Assembly (NCBI RefSeq): GCF_030548205.1
Contig: NZ_JAUORV010000020.1
Location: 1-64,000, forward strand
Length of the DNA: 64,000 bases
Direction: 5' to 3'
DNA from: Aliiglaciecola sp. 3_MG-2023
GTDB lineage: Bacteria; Pseudomonadota; Gammaproteobacteria; Enterobacterales; Alteromonadaceae
Shown: piece after piece, positions 25,849 through 33,228 of the stretch
Position numbering within the stretch: the stretch's first letter is position 1
Layout: the number at the start of each line of letters is the position of its first letter
Notes under the pieces: model-generated
Database searches by the model: none
What the model was told of the DNA's origin: nothing
The model's input: the letters and a program-made list of their open reading frames with translations, nothing else
Translations under genes and position numbers: made by a program

Positions 25849-27366
25849 TTAAAGTACAGTCACTTTAAACGTGATAGTGCTTAAGCGAAGATCCATGCCA
25901 TTAGAAAGTTCCACTGGTTGCCCTGGGGTAAGTGGTACCTCATTCACCCAACTACCATTTTGACTTCCCATGTCTTCCACATAAATTTTATTTTCATGCA
26001 AGCGAATCATTAAGTGCTTTCTTGAAATTTCGCTTTCACCTAAAACATAATCTACTTGCGCGCTTTCGCGGCCTATGACTTGCCCTTCACTTTGAGCTAG
26101 TGTCTTTCCGTTAATTTTAATTCTGACCGAATCACCTTTGGCGGTAGTACCATCGAGTAAAATATCATTGAAAGATTTCTCCATCTCAGCGATTTTACCC
26201 GCCAGGTTATCTTTTTCTTGAGCAAGGTTACTGGCTTCTTTCACTTTATTTTGCAGCTCGTCTGTTTGAGCTTGCATGGCCTCTTTGCGCTTGCGCATCA
26301 AAATGACGAACAACAACAACATAACCAATAACAGCACGCCACCACCTAACATAATGTAGGTTTTCTGCTGTTCTGACTTAGCTTTCTTTTGCGCTTCTAA
26401 TTCTGCGGCTTGCTCTGCTTTTTTCTTCTCTTCTTCTAACGCTAAACGCTCTTCTTCAGCCTTCTTAATGGCTTCTTCGATTTTCTTCTGTTTTTCTAAA
26501 TTTTCAGCTTCAATCCTGGCGGCTTCATCTTTAGCTTCTTGCAGTGCTTTTTCAGCTTCTTCTTTTGCCTCTTGGGCTTTCTTTTGCGCTTCTTCTAATT
26601 TCGCTTTTGCAGCTAAATCTGCATCTTCTTTTTCTTTTTGTGCAAGTTCGGCAAGTTTAGCGGCTTCTTCGGCGTCTTTTGCGGCCTTATCTGCTTTTGC
26701 TTTAGCTTGCTCCACATCAGAGAGACAGACTTCATCAGCAACTTTAAAAGTGATCTTATTTGCAGCTAAAAACGACTTTAGCGTTTGCGTAGACAGCGCA
26801 TATGCGATGTTCTCAGGGGCTTTCATACCCGCAAATAAAGCCGTTTCAAAGACACTAATCCCAACCAACTGGTGACAATTATTCAGTAATGGAGCTGCCC
26901 ACTGGCCGTCTTTGTAGAGGGCTGTGTGGACATAGATATTGCCTTCAGAAAGGTTTTTCACCGGTTCCAATCGCTGCACAATTGATGGCATTTCGGCAGA
27001 GTTTGTTTTTAAAATTAGCTGTTCACCCAGGGTTTGCGCTTCTTTCCCTAACGTAATTGGCTCACCAGTTACGTTACTGGCAGACAAAATGGCTAAACGT
27101 TTGTCTTCATTTTCAACAATCACTGTTGCCAGTATTTTAGCTGCTGGGCTTACCGAGTTATCGACAATAAAAATCGATTTAGCGCCATCGATAACTTCAG
27201 CATCAGTGACAAATTGATGGTCGTTCACTTTAGTTGCAATGGCGGTTATGGTTTTACCACTTTTGCGTTCTATTTCAATTTGATACGCGTACTCTGCAGC
27301 AGCGGAAAAAACTGTCGAACTAAAAGCCAATATCAGTAGTGCAAACATTTTAGGTGACAAAAACAT
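25849..27366 (-). CDS. Transmembrane FHA protein with degenerate trypsin-like domain and coiled coil
   Basis: The 505-residue protein has a signal peptide (about 1-23) and a 190-residue periplasmic domain with trypsin-like spacing. Its presumed nucleophile loop reads APLLNNCHQLVGIS instead of GxSG, so catalysis is unlikely. A long Ala/Glu/Lys coiled coil (about 217-330), a membrane helix (about 336-357) and a C-terminal FHA domain follow (IGRESAQVDY, SRKH, GSQNGSWVN). The FHA domain ends in the cytoplasm. It could couple periplasmic binding to phosphothreonine recognition. The trypsin-like assignment is tentative; FHA and coiled coil are clear. It is 19 bases after the PP2C gene. Confidence 0.82.
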   Translation of the reverse strand: MFLSPKMFALLILAFSSTVFSAAAEYAYQIEIERKSGKTITAIATKVNDHQFVTDAEVIDGAKSIFIVDNSVSPAAKILATVIVENEDKRLAILSASNVTGEPITLGKEAQTLGEQLILKTNSAEMPSIVQRLEPVKNLSEGNIYVHTALYKDGQWAAPLLNNCHQLVGISVFETALFAGMKAPENIAYALSTQTLKSFLAANKITFKVADEVCLSDVEQAKAKADKAAKDAEEAAKLAELAQKEKEDADLAAKAKLEEAQKKAQEAKEEAEKALQEAKDEAARIEAENLEKQKKIEEAIKKAEEERLALEEEKKKAEQAAELEAQKKAKSEQQKTYIMLGGGVLLLVMLLLFVILMRKRKEAMQAQTDELQNKVKEASNLAQEKDNLAGKIAEMEKSFNDILLDGTTAKGDSVRIKINGKTLAQSEGQVIGRESAQVDYVLGESEISRKHLMIRLHENKIYVEDMGSQNGSWVNEVPLTPGQPVELSNGMDLRLSTITFKVTVL

Positions 27367-27385
27367 GCCGATTTCCTTAGGTATA

Positions 27386-28171
27386 TTATTCTGTTATTTC
27401 TTCCGAGTCGGCTTCCTGAGAAACCTTTAATACCATGACAGTGGCGTTGTCTTGGTAATCCTTGTCGAGACTATCGACATAACTAACGATATGTTCTGCC
27501 AATACCTGTGGGTCAGATTGATTAAATCGGTGACACATGGTCGCAATATCCTGCTCGGGAATGCTTTCGATTCCATCACTGGCCAAAAGTACGATATCGC
27601 CTACTCTTAACTCAATACTATTAATATCCACCATGTCGACGTCGTAGCCCATAACAGCTGAAGTTAACTGATTACGTTGGGGGTGGACGGCAACGTCATC
27701 TTCGGTCATCACCCCTTCGTCAACCAACTGCATTAATTCCGATTTTTTTGAGTGATCTTGATTGATGCGTTGTAAGGCATTATTTCGACAAAGCCATAAA
27801 GGACTATCACCCACACTGAGAAAATCTAAATATTCACCGGTAAATGCCGCTGCAATTAGTGTCCCTCCCATGCCATTACATTCAGGATTCTCTACAATGT
27901 ATTCGGCTAAATGCTGATTGGTGGCGTTTAAACTGAGTTGTAAACGTGCCTCCATTTGTTCCTCTTCACTATTGCAAAAGGCGTCATTAAAAGCTTGAAG
28001 AATTTGCTGACTGGCGACTTCACCATGTACAGCCCCACCCATACCATCTGATAAAACAGTCAATGCAAACCCGTTGGGCCAAACCAATTTGGTTACACCA
28101 TCTTGCTGATAGTCTCGCTTTCCGACGGTTTGAGCCCATCCTACGGAGATTTGAAGCATCATTATTCCCAA
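27386..28171 (-). CDS. Soluble PP2C-type Ser/Thr phosphatase
   Basis: The 261-residue phosphatase shows VLSDGMGGAVHGEVAS (metal-binding Asp), GGTLIAA, SVGDSPLWL, ASDGIESI and DNATVMVL, all in PP2C order; it has no membrane helix. The size matches PppA/Stp1-type enzymes, which reverse Hanks-kinase phosphorylation. Its start overlaps the stop of the FHA gene by 10 bases, indicating coupling. A second ATG three codons in (28162) is an alternative start that would almost abolish the overlap. Confidence 0.92.
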   Translation of the reverse strand: MGIMMLQISVGWAQTVGKRDYQQDGVTKLVWPNGFALTVLSDGMGGAVHGEVASQQILQAFNDAFCNSEEEQMEARLQLSLNATNQHLAEYIVENPECNGMGGTLIAAAFTGEYLDFLSVGDSPLWLCRNNALQRINQDHSKKSELMQLVDEGVMTEDDVAVHPQRNQLTSAVMGYDVDMVDINSIELRVGDIVLLASDGIESIPEQDIATMCHRFNQSDPQVLAEHIVSYVDSLDKDYQDNATVMVLKVSQEADSEEITE

Positions 28172-28926
28172 TTAAAATTTTGGTCACAAAACGCCACAAA
28201 CCTTAGGGTCGTTGCGCCAACTTTTAAAAGGCTTCCTGTTTCTAAAACAGTTTGCCCTGCGACAATTTGTCCATTCACACGGTTTAAACTTGAACCATTT
28301 CCTGGCGCTACGATGAACTCGCGGTTTTCATCGTCATAGATGACTAACAATTGCTGTTTAGAGGTAATAGAGGTATCACCAAAATTCAAGGTAATACGTT
28401 CAGTAGGAGAGCGTGAAATCGCACTTTGCCCCGGACCTATCACCACACTTTTGCCTTTTCCTGGTCCATCCACCACTACTAACCATCCGCACACAAAAGA
28501 TTCTGCGCTGGCATTAGATGCATCCCCCCCCGCGTTAACAGCGCCACCGAAGTTAATCGAGGTTTTGGGTTCTTCAACCACAGGCTTAGGAGCGGCCTGT
28601 TGCCCTTTTGGCGGAATTGTACCTTGGTCCGAGCTTCCTGCAGGGTTACTCGCGCCAGGAATATTGGCTGGACGTGTAGGCGGCTCAGGTGAAACAGCAA
28701 CTCCCCCTGGGCGCATCGCCGAACCAGAAGATTTCATATGGTTAAACAAATCGACTCCAGGTGGCTGCGTAGCTCCTTCTTTAGGCGTACCACCTTGCCC
28801 ACCAAACTGACCTTGAGGCGGTTTGGTGCCTCCTTCGGGGATTGAATGTTTGGGTTTATCATCACTTTTAACAAAACTGGATTCTATTTCGACGGGCTTC
28901 CCGTCTGGACCAAGCCTAAAGCTCAT
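28162..28926 (-). CDS. FHA-like domain protein with Pro/Gly-rich N-terminus
   Basis: In this 254-residue soluble protein, residues 1-130 are low-complexity, rich in Pro, Gly and Ser. The remainder is an FHA-like beta domain (about 145-250): VVIGPGQSAISRSPTERITLNF, SITSKQQL, GNGSSLNRVNG, LLKVGATTLRFV. The usual GR and SxxH residues are altered (AISRS, SITSKQQ), so phosphothreonine binding may be lost or changed. It resembles FHA proteins next to kinase/PP2C genes. It lies between the channel gene (18 bases) and the PP2C gene (overlap). Confidence 0.75.
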   Translation of the reverse strand: MSFRLGPDGKPVEIESSFVKSDDKPKHSIPEGGTKPPQGQFGGQGGTPKEGATQPPGVDLFNHMKSSGSAMRPGGVAVSPEPPTRPANIPGASNPAGSSDQGTIPPKGQQAAPKPVVEEPKTSINFGGAVNAGGDASNASAESFVCGWLVVVDGPGKGKSVVIGPGQSAISRSPTERITLNFGDTSITSKQQLLVIYDDENREFIVAPGNGSSLNRVNGQIVAGQTVLETGSLLKVGATTLRFVAFCDQNFNWE

Positions 28927-28944
28927 GGTGTATTCTCCTTAATT

Positions 28945-29754
28945 TTAATCTGCCACTATTAAGCGGTTTACTAATCTGTCTAAACAATACTGGCCAACCT
29001 GATTTAACGCTTTTTCTTCGCGTCCTTGTGCCAGATGCATAAAAAATACTAAGGCCGCTGACATTATTAATGCTAATAATGTCGTGTTAAAGGCAACCCC
29101 TAATTTGATGGTAATAACAGCAACCCAATCTTTGATGGCATCAGAATCAGACAATGGCGGCATATCACCTGCGCTAGACAATGCCATAGCAATACCAATC
29201 ACTGTTCCGATAAAACCTAACGTAGGTATAAGCCAAACCAAATAACGCACCATGGTGTATTTCAGATCGACTTCATGTTGCATTAACTCCAAAGAGGAGT
29301 TCATCAGGTTATTCGCTTGCTCAGTGCTTCTAGAAAGTTGAAATTGCAGAATTACGCGTTTAATTAAGCGTTGTAGGTAAAAACGACTACCGAGTTTATC
29401 CGCTTTTATTGCCTGATAGATTGGTCCCAAATCTTTGGGACGATAAAGGGCATCGTCATCATCACTGATTAAGCCTCGATTGATTTGATTAATTTCTTGG
29501 GTAGCTCTTTGCCAACGAACCCATATTTCACCGCCACAGACAAAGAAAAACAGCCACATAAGATTTTGAATGGTAAAAGGATAAGAAGGACCGCTACGGT
29601 CAAAAAGAATATCGGCTAAACGCATTTCTGTACTGGTGCTAGGTTGTTTTTCTGTTAAAACAAACCCAATAATAATGATTACAAAGGCAATGAAAGACAT
29701 TGCTAGTAACACAACCAGACGATAGTAAGATTCTTCTTTCTCCAAACTGGTCAT
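28945..29754 (-). CDS. MotA/TolQ/ExbB-type ion-channel protein
   Basis: The 269-residue protein has membrane helices at about 12-33, 60-79, 171-193 and 213-240. The third carries IPTLGFIGTVIGIAM (176-190) and the fourth AFNTTLLAL (221-229), the hallmark Pro-x-Leu-Gly-x-x-Gly-Thr-Val and Thr-Thr sequences of the ExbB/TolQ/MotA pore; Thr 184, Thr 224 and Thr 225 would line it. Such proteins form pentamers around a dimer of MotB/ExbD/TolR-type subunits and convert ion flow to rotation. No exbD, tolR or motB homologue is next to it, but the VWA protein at 24973 has the matching helix. It overlaps the upstream FHA gene by 4 bases (ATGA). Confidence 0.88.
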   Translation of the reverse strand: MTSLEKEESYYRLVVLLAMSFIAFVIIIIGFVLTEKQPSTSTEMRLADILFDRSGPSYPFTIQNLMWLFFFVCGGEIWVRWQRATQEINQINRGLISDDDDALYRPKDLGPIYQAIKADKLGSRFYLQRLIKRVILQFQLSRSTEQANNLMNSSLELMQHEVDLKYTMVRYLVWLIPTLGFIGTVIGIAMALSSAGDMPPLSDSDAIKDWVAVITIKLGVAFNTTLLALIMSAALVFFMHLAQGREEKALNQVGQYCLDRLVNRLIVAD

Positions 29755-30050
29755 ATACCACGGCTCCTGCTCTTTATTTGATATGCGATCATGATTTCCA
29801 TTATGCGAAGTTTCGTTTCACCCACAACGATATAATCGTTAGCAGTTAACGTGACAACGTCAAATTGAAGCCATTGATTCCGTTCCCAATAAAATGATCC
29901 ATAAGATGATTCACAATCTCTGACTTCGATAAAGTCTAAGTTATTGAATCTTAGTTGTAAGTGGTTACGAGAAACACTTGGATCATTAATATGAACGTCA
30001 TTTGTTTGCGCGCAACGACCCACACTAATAACTGTGTCACTAGTAAACAT
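29751..30050 (-). CDS. Small FHA-domain protein, first gene of the signalling operon
   Basis: The 99-residue protein is a single FHA domain: VGRCAQTNDVHI (about 10-21), the phosphothreonine-binding SRNHLQL, SSYGSFYW and a closing YIVVGETKLRIMEI strand. It probably binds phosphothreonine on kinases or targets of this locus and may dock them at the channel protein, whose start overlaps its stop. No strong Shine-Dalgarno is visible before the ATG at 30050; the upstream region has a good promoter. Confidence 0.85.
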   Translation of the reverse strand: MFTSDTVISVGRCAQTNDVHINDPSVSRNHLQLRFNNLDFIEVRDCESSYGSFYWERNQWLQFDVVTLTANDYIVVGETKLRIMEIMIAYQIKSRSRGI

Positions 30051-30098
30051 ATGAAAAATTATGCACTTTTAGGCAATGAATATTGGGTTCCAAATTTC

Positions 30099-30127
30099 AT
30101 ATTAGCGGTTGTTTAAAAGTCGAACAA
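30099..30127 (-). promoter_or_regulatory. Predicted sigma-70 promoter of the signalling operon
   Basis: On the minus strand TTGTTC (30122-30127) and TAATAT (30099-30104) are 17 bases apart and lie about 50 bases upstream of the first FHA gene. Gene spacings of 60 bases or less from there to 14563 are compatible with a single transcript of more than 15 kb. Confidence 0.55.
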
Positions 30128-30321
30128 GTATTTATTTAAGGAAAATAACAATTACTAAACGGATCCAAGTTTAGAACTGTTTTTCCTTTAAAGACAATGA
30201 TATAAGTTTTTTAGTTGGGAATTTGACGATGAGGAAAAAATTTATACCGAAGTTTAAACAATGAATTTATGCTGGCTTATAAGTTCACTTCAGTGAGCCC
30301 AAAAACTGGCTTTGCTTATCT

Positions 30322-31704
30322 TCATTTGTTTTGTTGACCCGCTTTTCCGCGAAAGCCAGATAACAAAGTGGCAACAATGACACTGATAAAGGATATATAA
30401 AACGCTAACGATAATGTGTTCATTAACGCAGGGGTTTGTTCAGGCGTGATTTTATTCTCACCAAGATAATAATGCACTAATAAATTGACTGCACTCATTC
30501 CTAACAGGTTACCAATCGTTCGAGCTAGATTTAAGGTTGCAGAAGCAACGCCAAGTTCACTTTCTTGCACCGCTCCCATGATGGCATTGTTATTGGGCGA
30601 AGAAAATAAACCGAAACCTATGCCGATGAGTAACAGGGAGCCGCCAATATAAGTTGTTCCTGTTGCTGTGGTCATTTGTGTCAAGACCAAAAATCCGCAG
30701 GCGACAATTGCACAACCTAGTGTAGCTAAAAATCTAGGCTGGATTTTGTCCGAAAGTCGACCTGACATTGGTGCTAAAAAGGCCATCGCAAAGGCCTGTA
30801 AAAGTAATATTTTTCCCGCATCTGCAGGACTGTAACCTTGTACAACTTGTAAGTACAAACTCAACAGAAAGGCTAGTGGAAAATTGCTTCCATACATCAA
30901 TAAAGATGTGGTCAAAGACATAGAAAAAACACGGCTTTCGCGGAACATCTGAACGCGAATTAAAGGAGTATGGTGCCGACTTTGGTGATACACAAATAAA
31001 ATCATTGTGATAACCGATAATATCAATAATAAAAATCCATGTAGTTTAGGAAGGGAACTAAAGCCGAATACTAATGACGTGGAAGAAACAGCAAAAATGA
31101 AGCTACCGCGCCAATCAAATGAAGCTATGTTTTCATTTTTCCACTCGCCATGTAATCCCCACTTGATTAATGCCAATAGCACCAGAATTAAAGGTAGTTG
31201 AAACAAAAATACCGCTCGCCAACTCCAAATCTCAGTCACTAATCCACCAATTGCTGGCGCTAAGGTTAACCCTATATAAACGCATGCTGCGGTCAAACCA
31301 AGGGCTGCACCGCGCTTGTGGGGGGGAGTAACCGAGGTCAGAATCGCCACACCAGTTCCGAAGATCATAGCCGAAGCAGCGCCTTGAACAAATCGCCAGA
31401 ATAATACCCACTCTACTTGTTGGCCCAATGCACACATCAAAGACGTAAAGGCATTTAATGCCAGGCCAATGGTATAAATTCGTTTTCTTCCGTAGTTATC
31501 AGCCAACTTGCCAAATGGCAACATAAAAACCACACTACTGAGCAGAAAAAGTGTGGGTAACCAGCTCACCATTTTAGCGTTAGCATGTAAATCAGCAGCT
31601 AAATTAGGAATAGCAACATTAACCGACGCCATCCCCAATGGCCCAATAAAAGAACCAAGACAAACAACAATAAGGGCAACTGTGGTGACGGGGAGCTTGT
31701 TCAA
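30322..31704 (-). CDS. MFS multidrug exporter, DHA2/EmrB type
   Basis: The membrane protein has many hydrophobic helices and MFS motifs: GSFIGPLGMASVNVAIPNLA in helix 1, the motif A loop PFGKLADNYGRKRIY and the motif C-like GLTLAPAIGG. The size suggests 14 helices as in DHA2 drug:H+ antiporters. I prefer the TTG at 31704 as start (461 residues), because the 27 residues added by the ATG at 31785 are unlike a transporter N-terminus and a GCAGG sequence lies upstream of the TTG; the ATG remains possible. Divergent from the VIT-family gene. Substrate unknown. Confidence 0.85.
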   Translation of the reverse strand: MNKLPVTTVALIVVCLGSFIGPLGMASVNVAIPNLAADLHANAKMVSWLPTLFLLSSVVFMLPFGKLADNYGRKRIYTIGLALNAFTSLMCALGQQVEWVLFWRFVQGAASAMIFGTGVAILTSVTPPHKRGAALGLTAACVYIGLTLAPAIGGLVTEIWSWRAVFLFQLPLILVLLALIKWGLHGEWKNENIASFDWRGSFIFAVSSTSLVFGFSSLPKLHGFLLLILSVITMILFVYHQSRHHTPLIRVQMFRESRVFSMSLTTSLLMYGSNFPLAFLLSLYLQVVQGYSPADAGKILLLQAFAMAFLAPMSGRLSDKIQPRFLATLGCAIVACGFLVLTQMTTATGTTYIGGSLLLIGIGFGLFSSPNNNAIMGAVQESELGVASATLNLARTIGNLLGMSAVNLLVHYYLGENKITPEQTPALMNTLSLAFYISFISVIVATLLSGFRGKAGQQNK

Positions 31705-31940
31705 AAACGTTATATACCTGCAAAAATGAATGATTAAAAGATCATACTCAACAACTGAGAGTTGTACAGTAATTCTAAGATCCAATTAATATAATGCCTT
31801 AGTTAACAATATAGCCAGCGCGCTAACAACAATAAAACTACCGCTATAGTTGGCCTGTGTTTATATTTGCAATATTATGTTCTGTAACAATGAACTCGTC
31901 CGATAATCAATTCCTTTCCTGAAGTAGAGATAAATTCCAT

Positions 31941-32630
31941 ATGGATTATAATCACGAACATAAAGCAGACCGAATAGGCTGGATTAGAGCGGTTGTGTTA
32001 GGCGCTAATGATGGCATAGTTTCTACGGCAAGCCTCATCGTCGGTATCGCCGCATCCCAAGTTGCAACAGAACACTTATTTATTGTAGGTCTAGCCGCTT
32101 TAGTGGCTGGGGCGATGTCTATGGCTGCGGGAGAATTTGTGTCTGTGAGTTCGCAAACCGACATCGAGCATGCCGAAATTTCCTTGGAGCAAAAACATAT
32201 TGACCGTCATTGGGCAGCCGAAGAACAGGAGCTGGCAAACATCTATATAGAACGAGGTCTGGAAGGTGATTTAGCGATGCAGGTTGCCAAGCAACTCATG
32301 GCAAAAGATGCCATCGGCAGTCATGTTAGAGACGAGCTAGGTATTACCGAACAATCCCAGGGTAATCCTTTTCAAGCGGCGTTGTTTTCAGCATTGTCTT
32401 TTACCGCCGGTGCACTATTACCGCTTTTAACCGTATTAGTCGTCAACGGTCCCTGGTTAATCCCTTCAATTGTGCTGGTTTCATTGCTGTCATTGGTACT
32501 ACTTGGAAGCGTATCGGCGAATATTGGAGGCGCATCTATTTTAAAAGGCTCTATTCGGGTGCTAATTTGGGGCTCATTAGCCATGGCTGTGTCCATTGCG
32601 GTTGGCAATATTTTTCAAGTTTCTGGGTAA
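31941..32630 (+). CDS. VIT1/CCC1-family Fe2+/Mn2+ transporter
   Basis: The 229-residue membrane protein begins with HKADRIGWIRAVVLGANDGI and has MAAGEFVSVSSQTDIEHAE, hallmarks of the VIT family (helix 1 with the Asp and the helix 2 MGxGE-type motif), then a cytoplasmic helical segment rich in Glu (about 80-140) and three further helices. Family members move Fe2+ or Mn2+ out of the cytosol. The ribosome site and ATG at 31941 fit; 47 bases separate it from the DUF3750 gene. Confidence 0.9.
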   Translation: MDYNHEHKADRIGWIRAVVLGANDGIVSTASLIVGIAASQVATEHLFIVGLAALVAGAMSMAAGEFVSVSSQTDIEHAEISLEQKHIDRHWAAEEQELANIYIERGLEGDLAMQVAKQLMAKDAIGSHVRDELGITEQSQGNPFQAALFSALSFTAGALLPLLTVLVVNGPWLIPSIVLVSLLSLVLLGSVSANIGGASILKGSIRVLIWGSLAMAVSIAVGNIFQVSG

Positions 32631-32677
32631 AGATCAATGCACAACAGTCAACAAATTCTACTGGTGTAAGGTGTTAA

Positions 32678-33208
32678 ATGAAAAAGATCCTATATGTAAT
32701 TTTGGCTGGCTTGCTGATAAATGCCTGCTCAAACAACAACTGGCGCACGGCAAGCAGAGAATCTGCTGGAATTGCACCTAACCCCGAAATTAATAAAAAT
32801 GCGGTTATCGAAGTTTATGCTGCGGATGCATACAGTTGGCGAGGATGGTTCGCTGTGCATACTTGGATTGCCATAAAAACACAAAATGCACCAAATTATA
32901 CGGTGTATGAAGTGGTTGGCTGGCGAGTCAAAAGCGGGCTTCCTGCCTTACGCAGTTACCAGACACCGATACCAGACCGTTTTTGGTACGGAGCAAAACC
33001 TGAAAAGCTGCTTTCAATTCAAGGTGAAAAAGCCAGTGATCTGATACCGAAAATATCGGCAGCTATCCAACGTTATCCTTGGGCAAATGAGTATACTATT
33101 TTTCCAGGACCTAACAGCAATACCTTTCCTGCTTGGATTGCATTACAGGTGCCCGAATTAGAACTTACCCTGCCATTTAATGCCATCGGCAGTGGATATG
33201 CCGATTAA
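32678..33208 (+). CDS. DUF3750 family lipoprotein
   Basis: The 176-residue protein starts with a lipoprotein signal (LAGLLINAC, Cys 17). The rest has the DUF3750 pattern: VYAADAYSWRGWFAVHTWIA, YEVVGWR, FPGPNSNTFPAWIA and QVPELELTLPFNAIGSGY. Conserved His, Asn and Pro residues suggest an enzyme-like fold, but no function is known to me. It follows the metal transporter gene in the same direction and may be cotranscribed. Confidence 0.85.
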   Translation: MKKILYVILAGLLINACSNNNWRTASRESAGIAPNPEINKNAVIEVYAADAYSWRGWFAVHTWIAIKTQNAPNYTVYEVVGWRVKSGLPALRSYQTPIPDRFWYGAKPEKLLSIQGEKASDLIPKISAAIQRYPWANEYTIFPGPNSNTFPAWIALQVPELELTLPFNAIGSGYAD

Positions 33209-33228
33209 ACGATGTCTCAAATTTTAGC

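Noticed and set aside
24973-29754. Classical Zorya defence system
   Set aside because: A MotA-like protein is present, but no ZorB with OmpA-like domain, and no helicase or nuclease effector (ZorC, ZorD, ZorE) is encoded nearby.
11911-30050. Type VI secretion system phosphorylation cluster
   Set aside because: Kinase, PP2C and FHA genes are shared, but no TssB/C, TssJ/L/M, ClpV, Hcp or VgrG gene is present.
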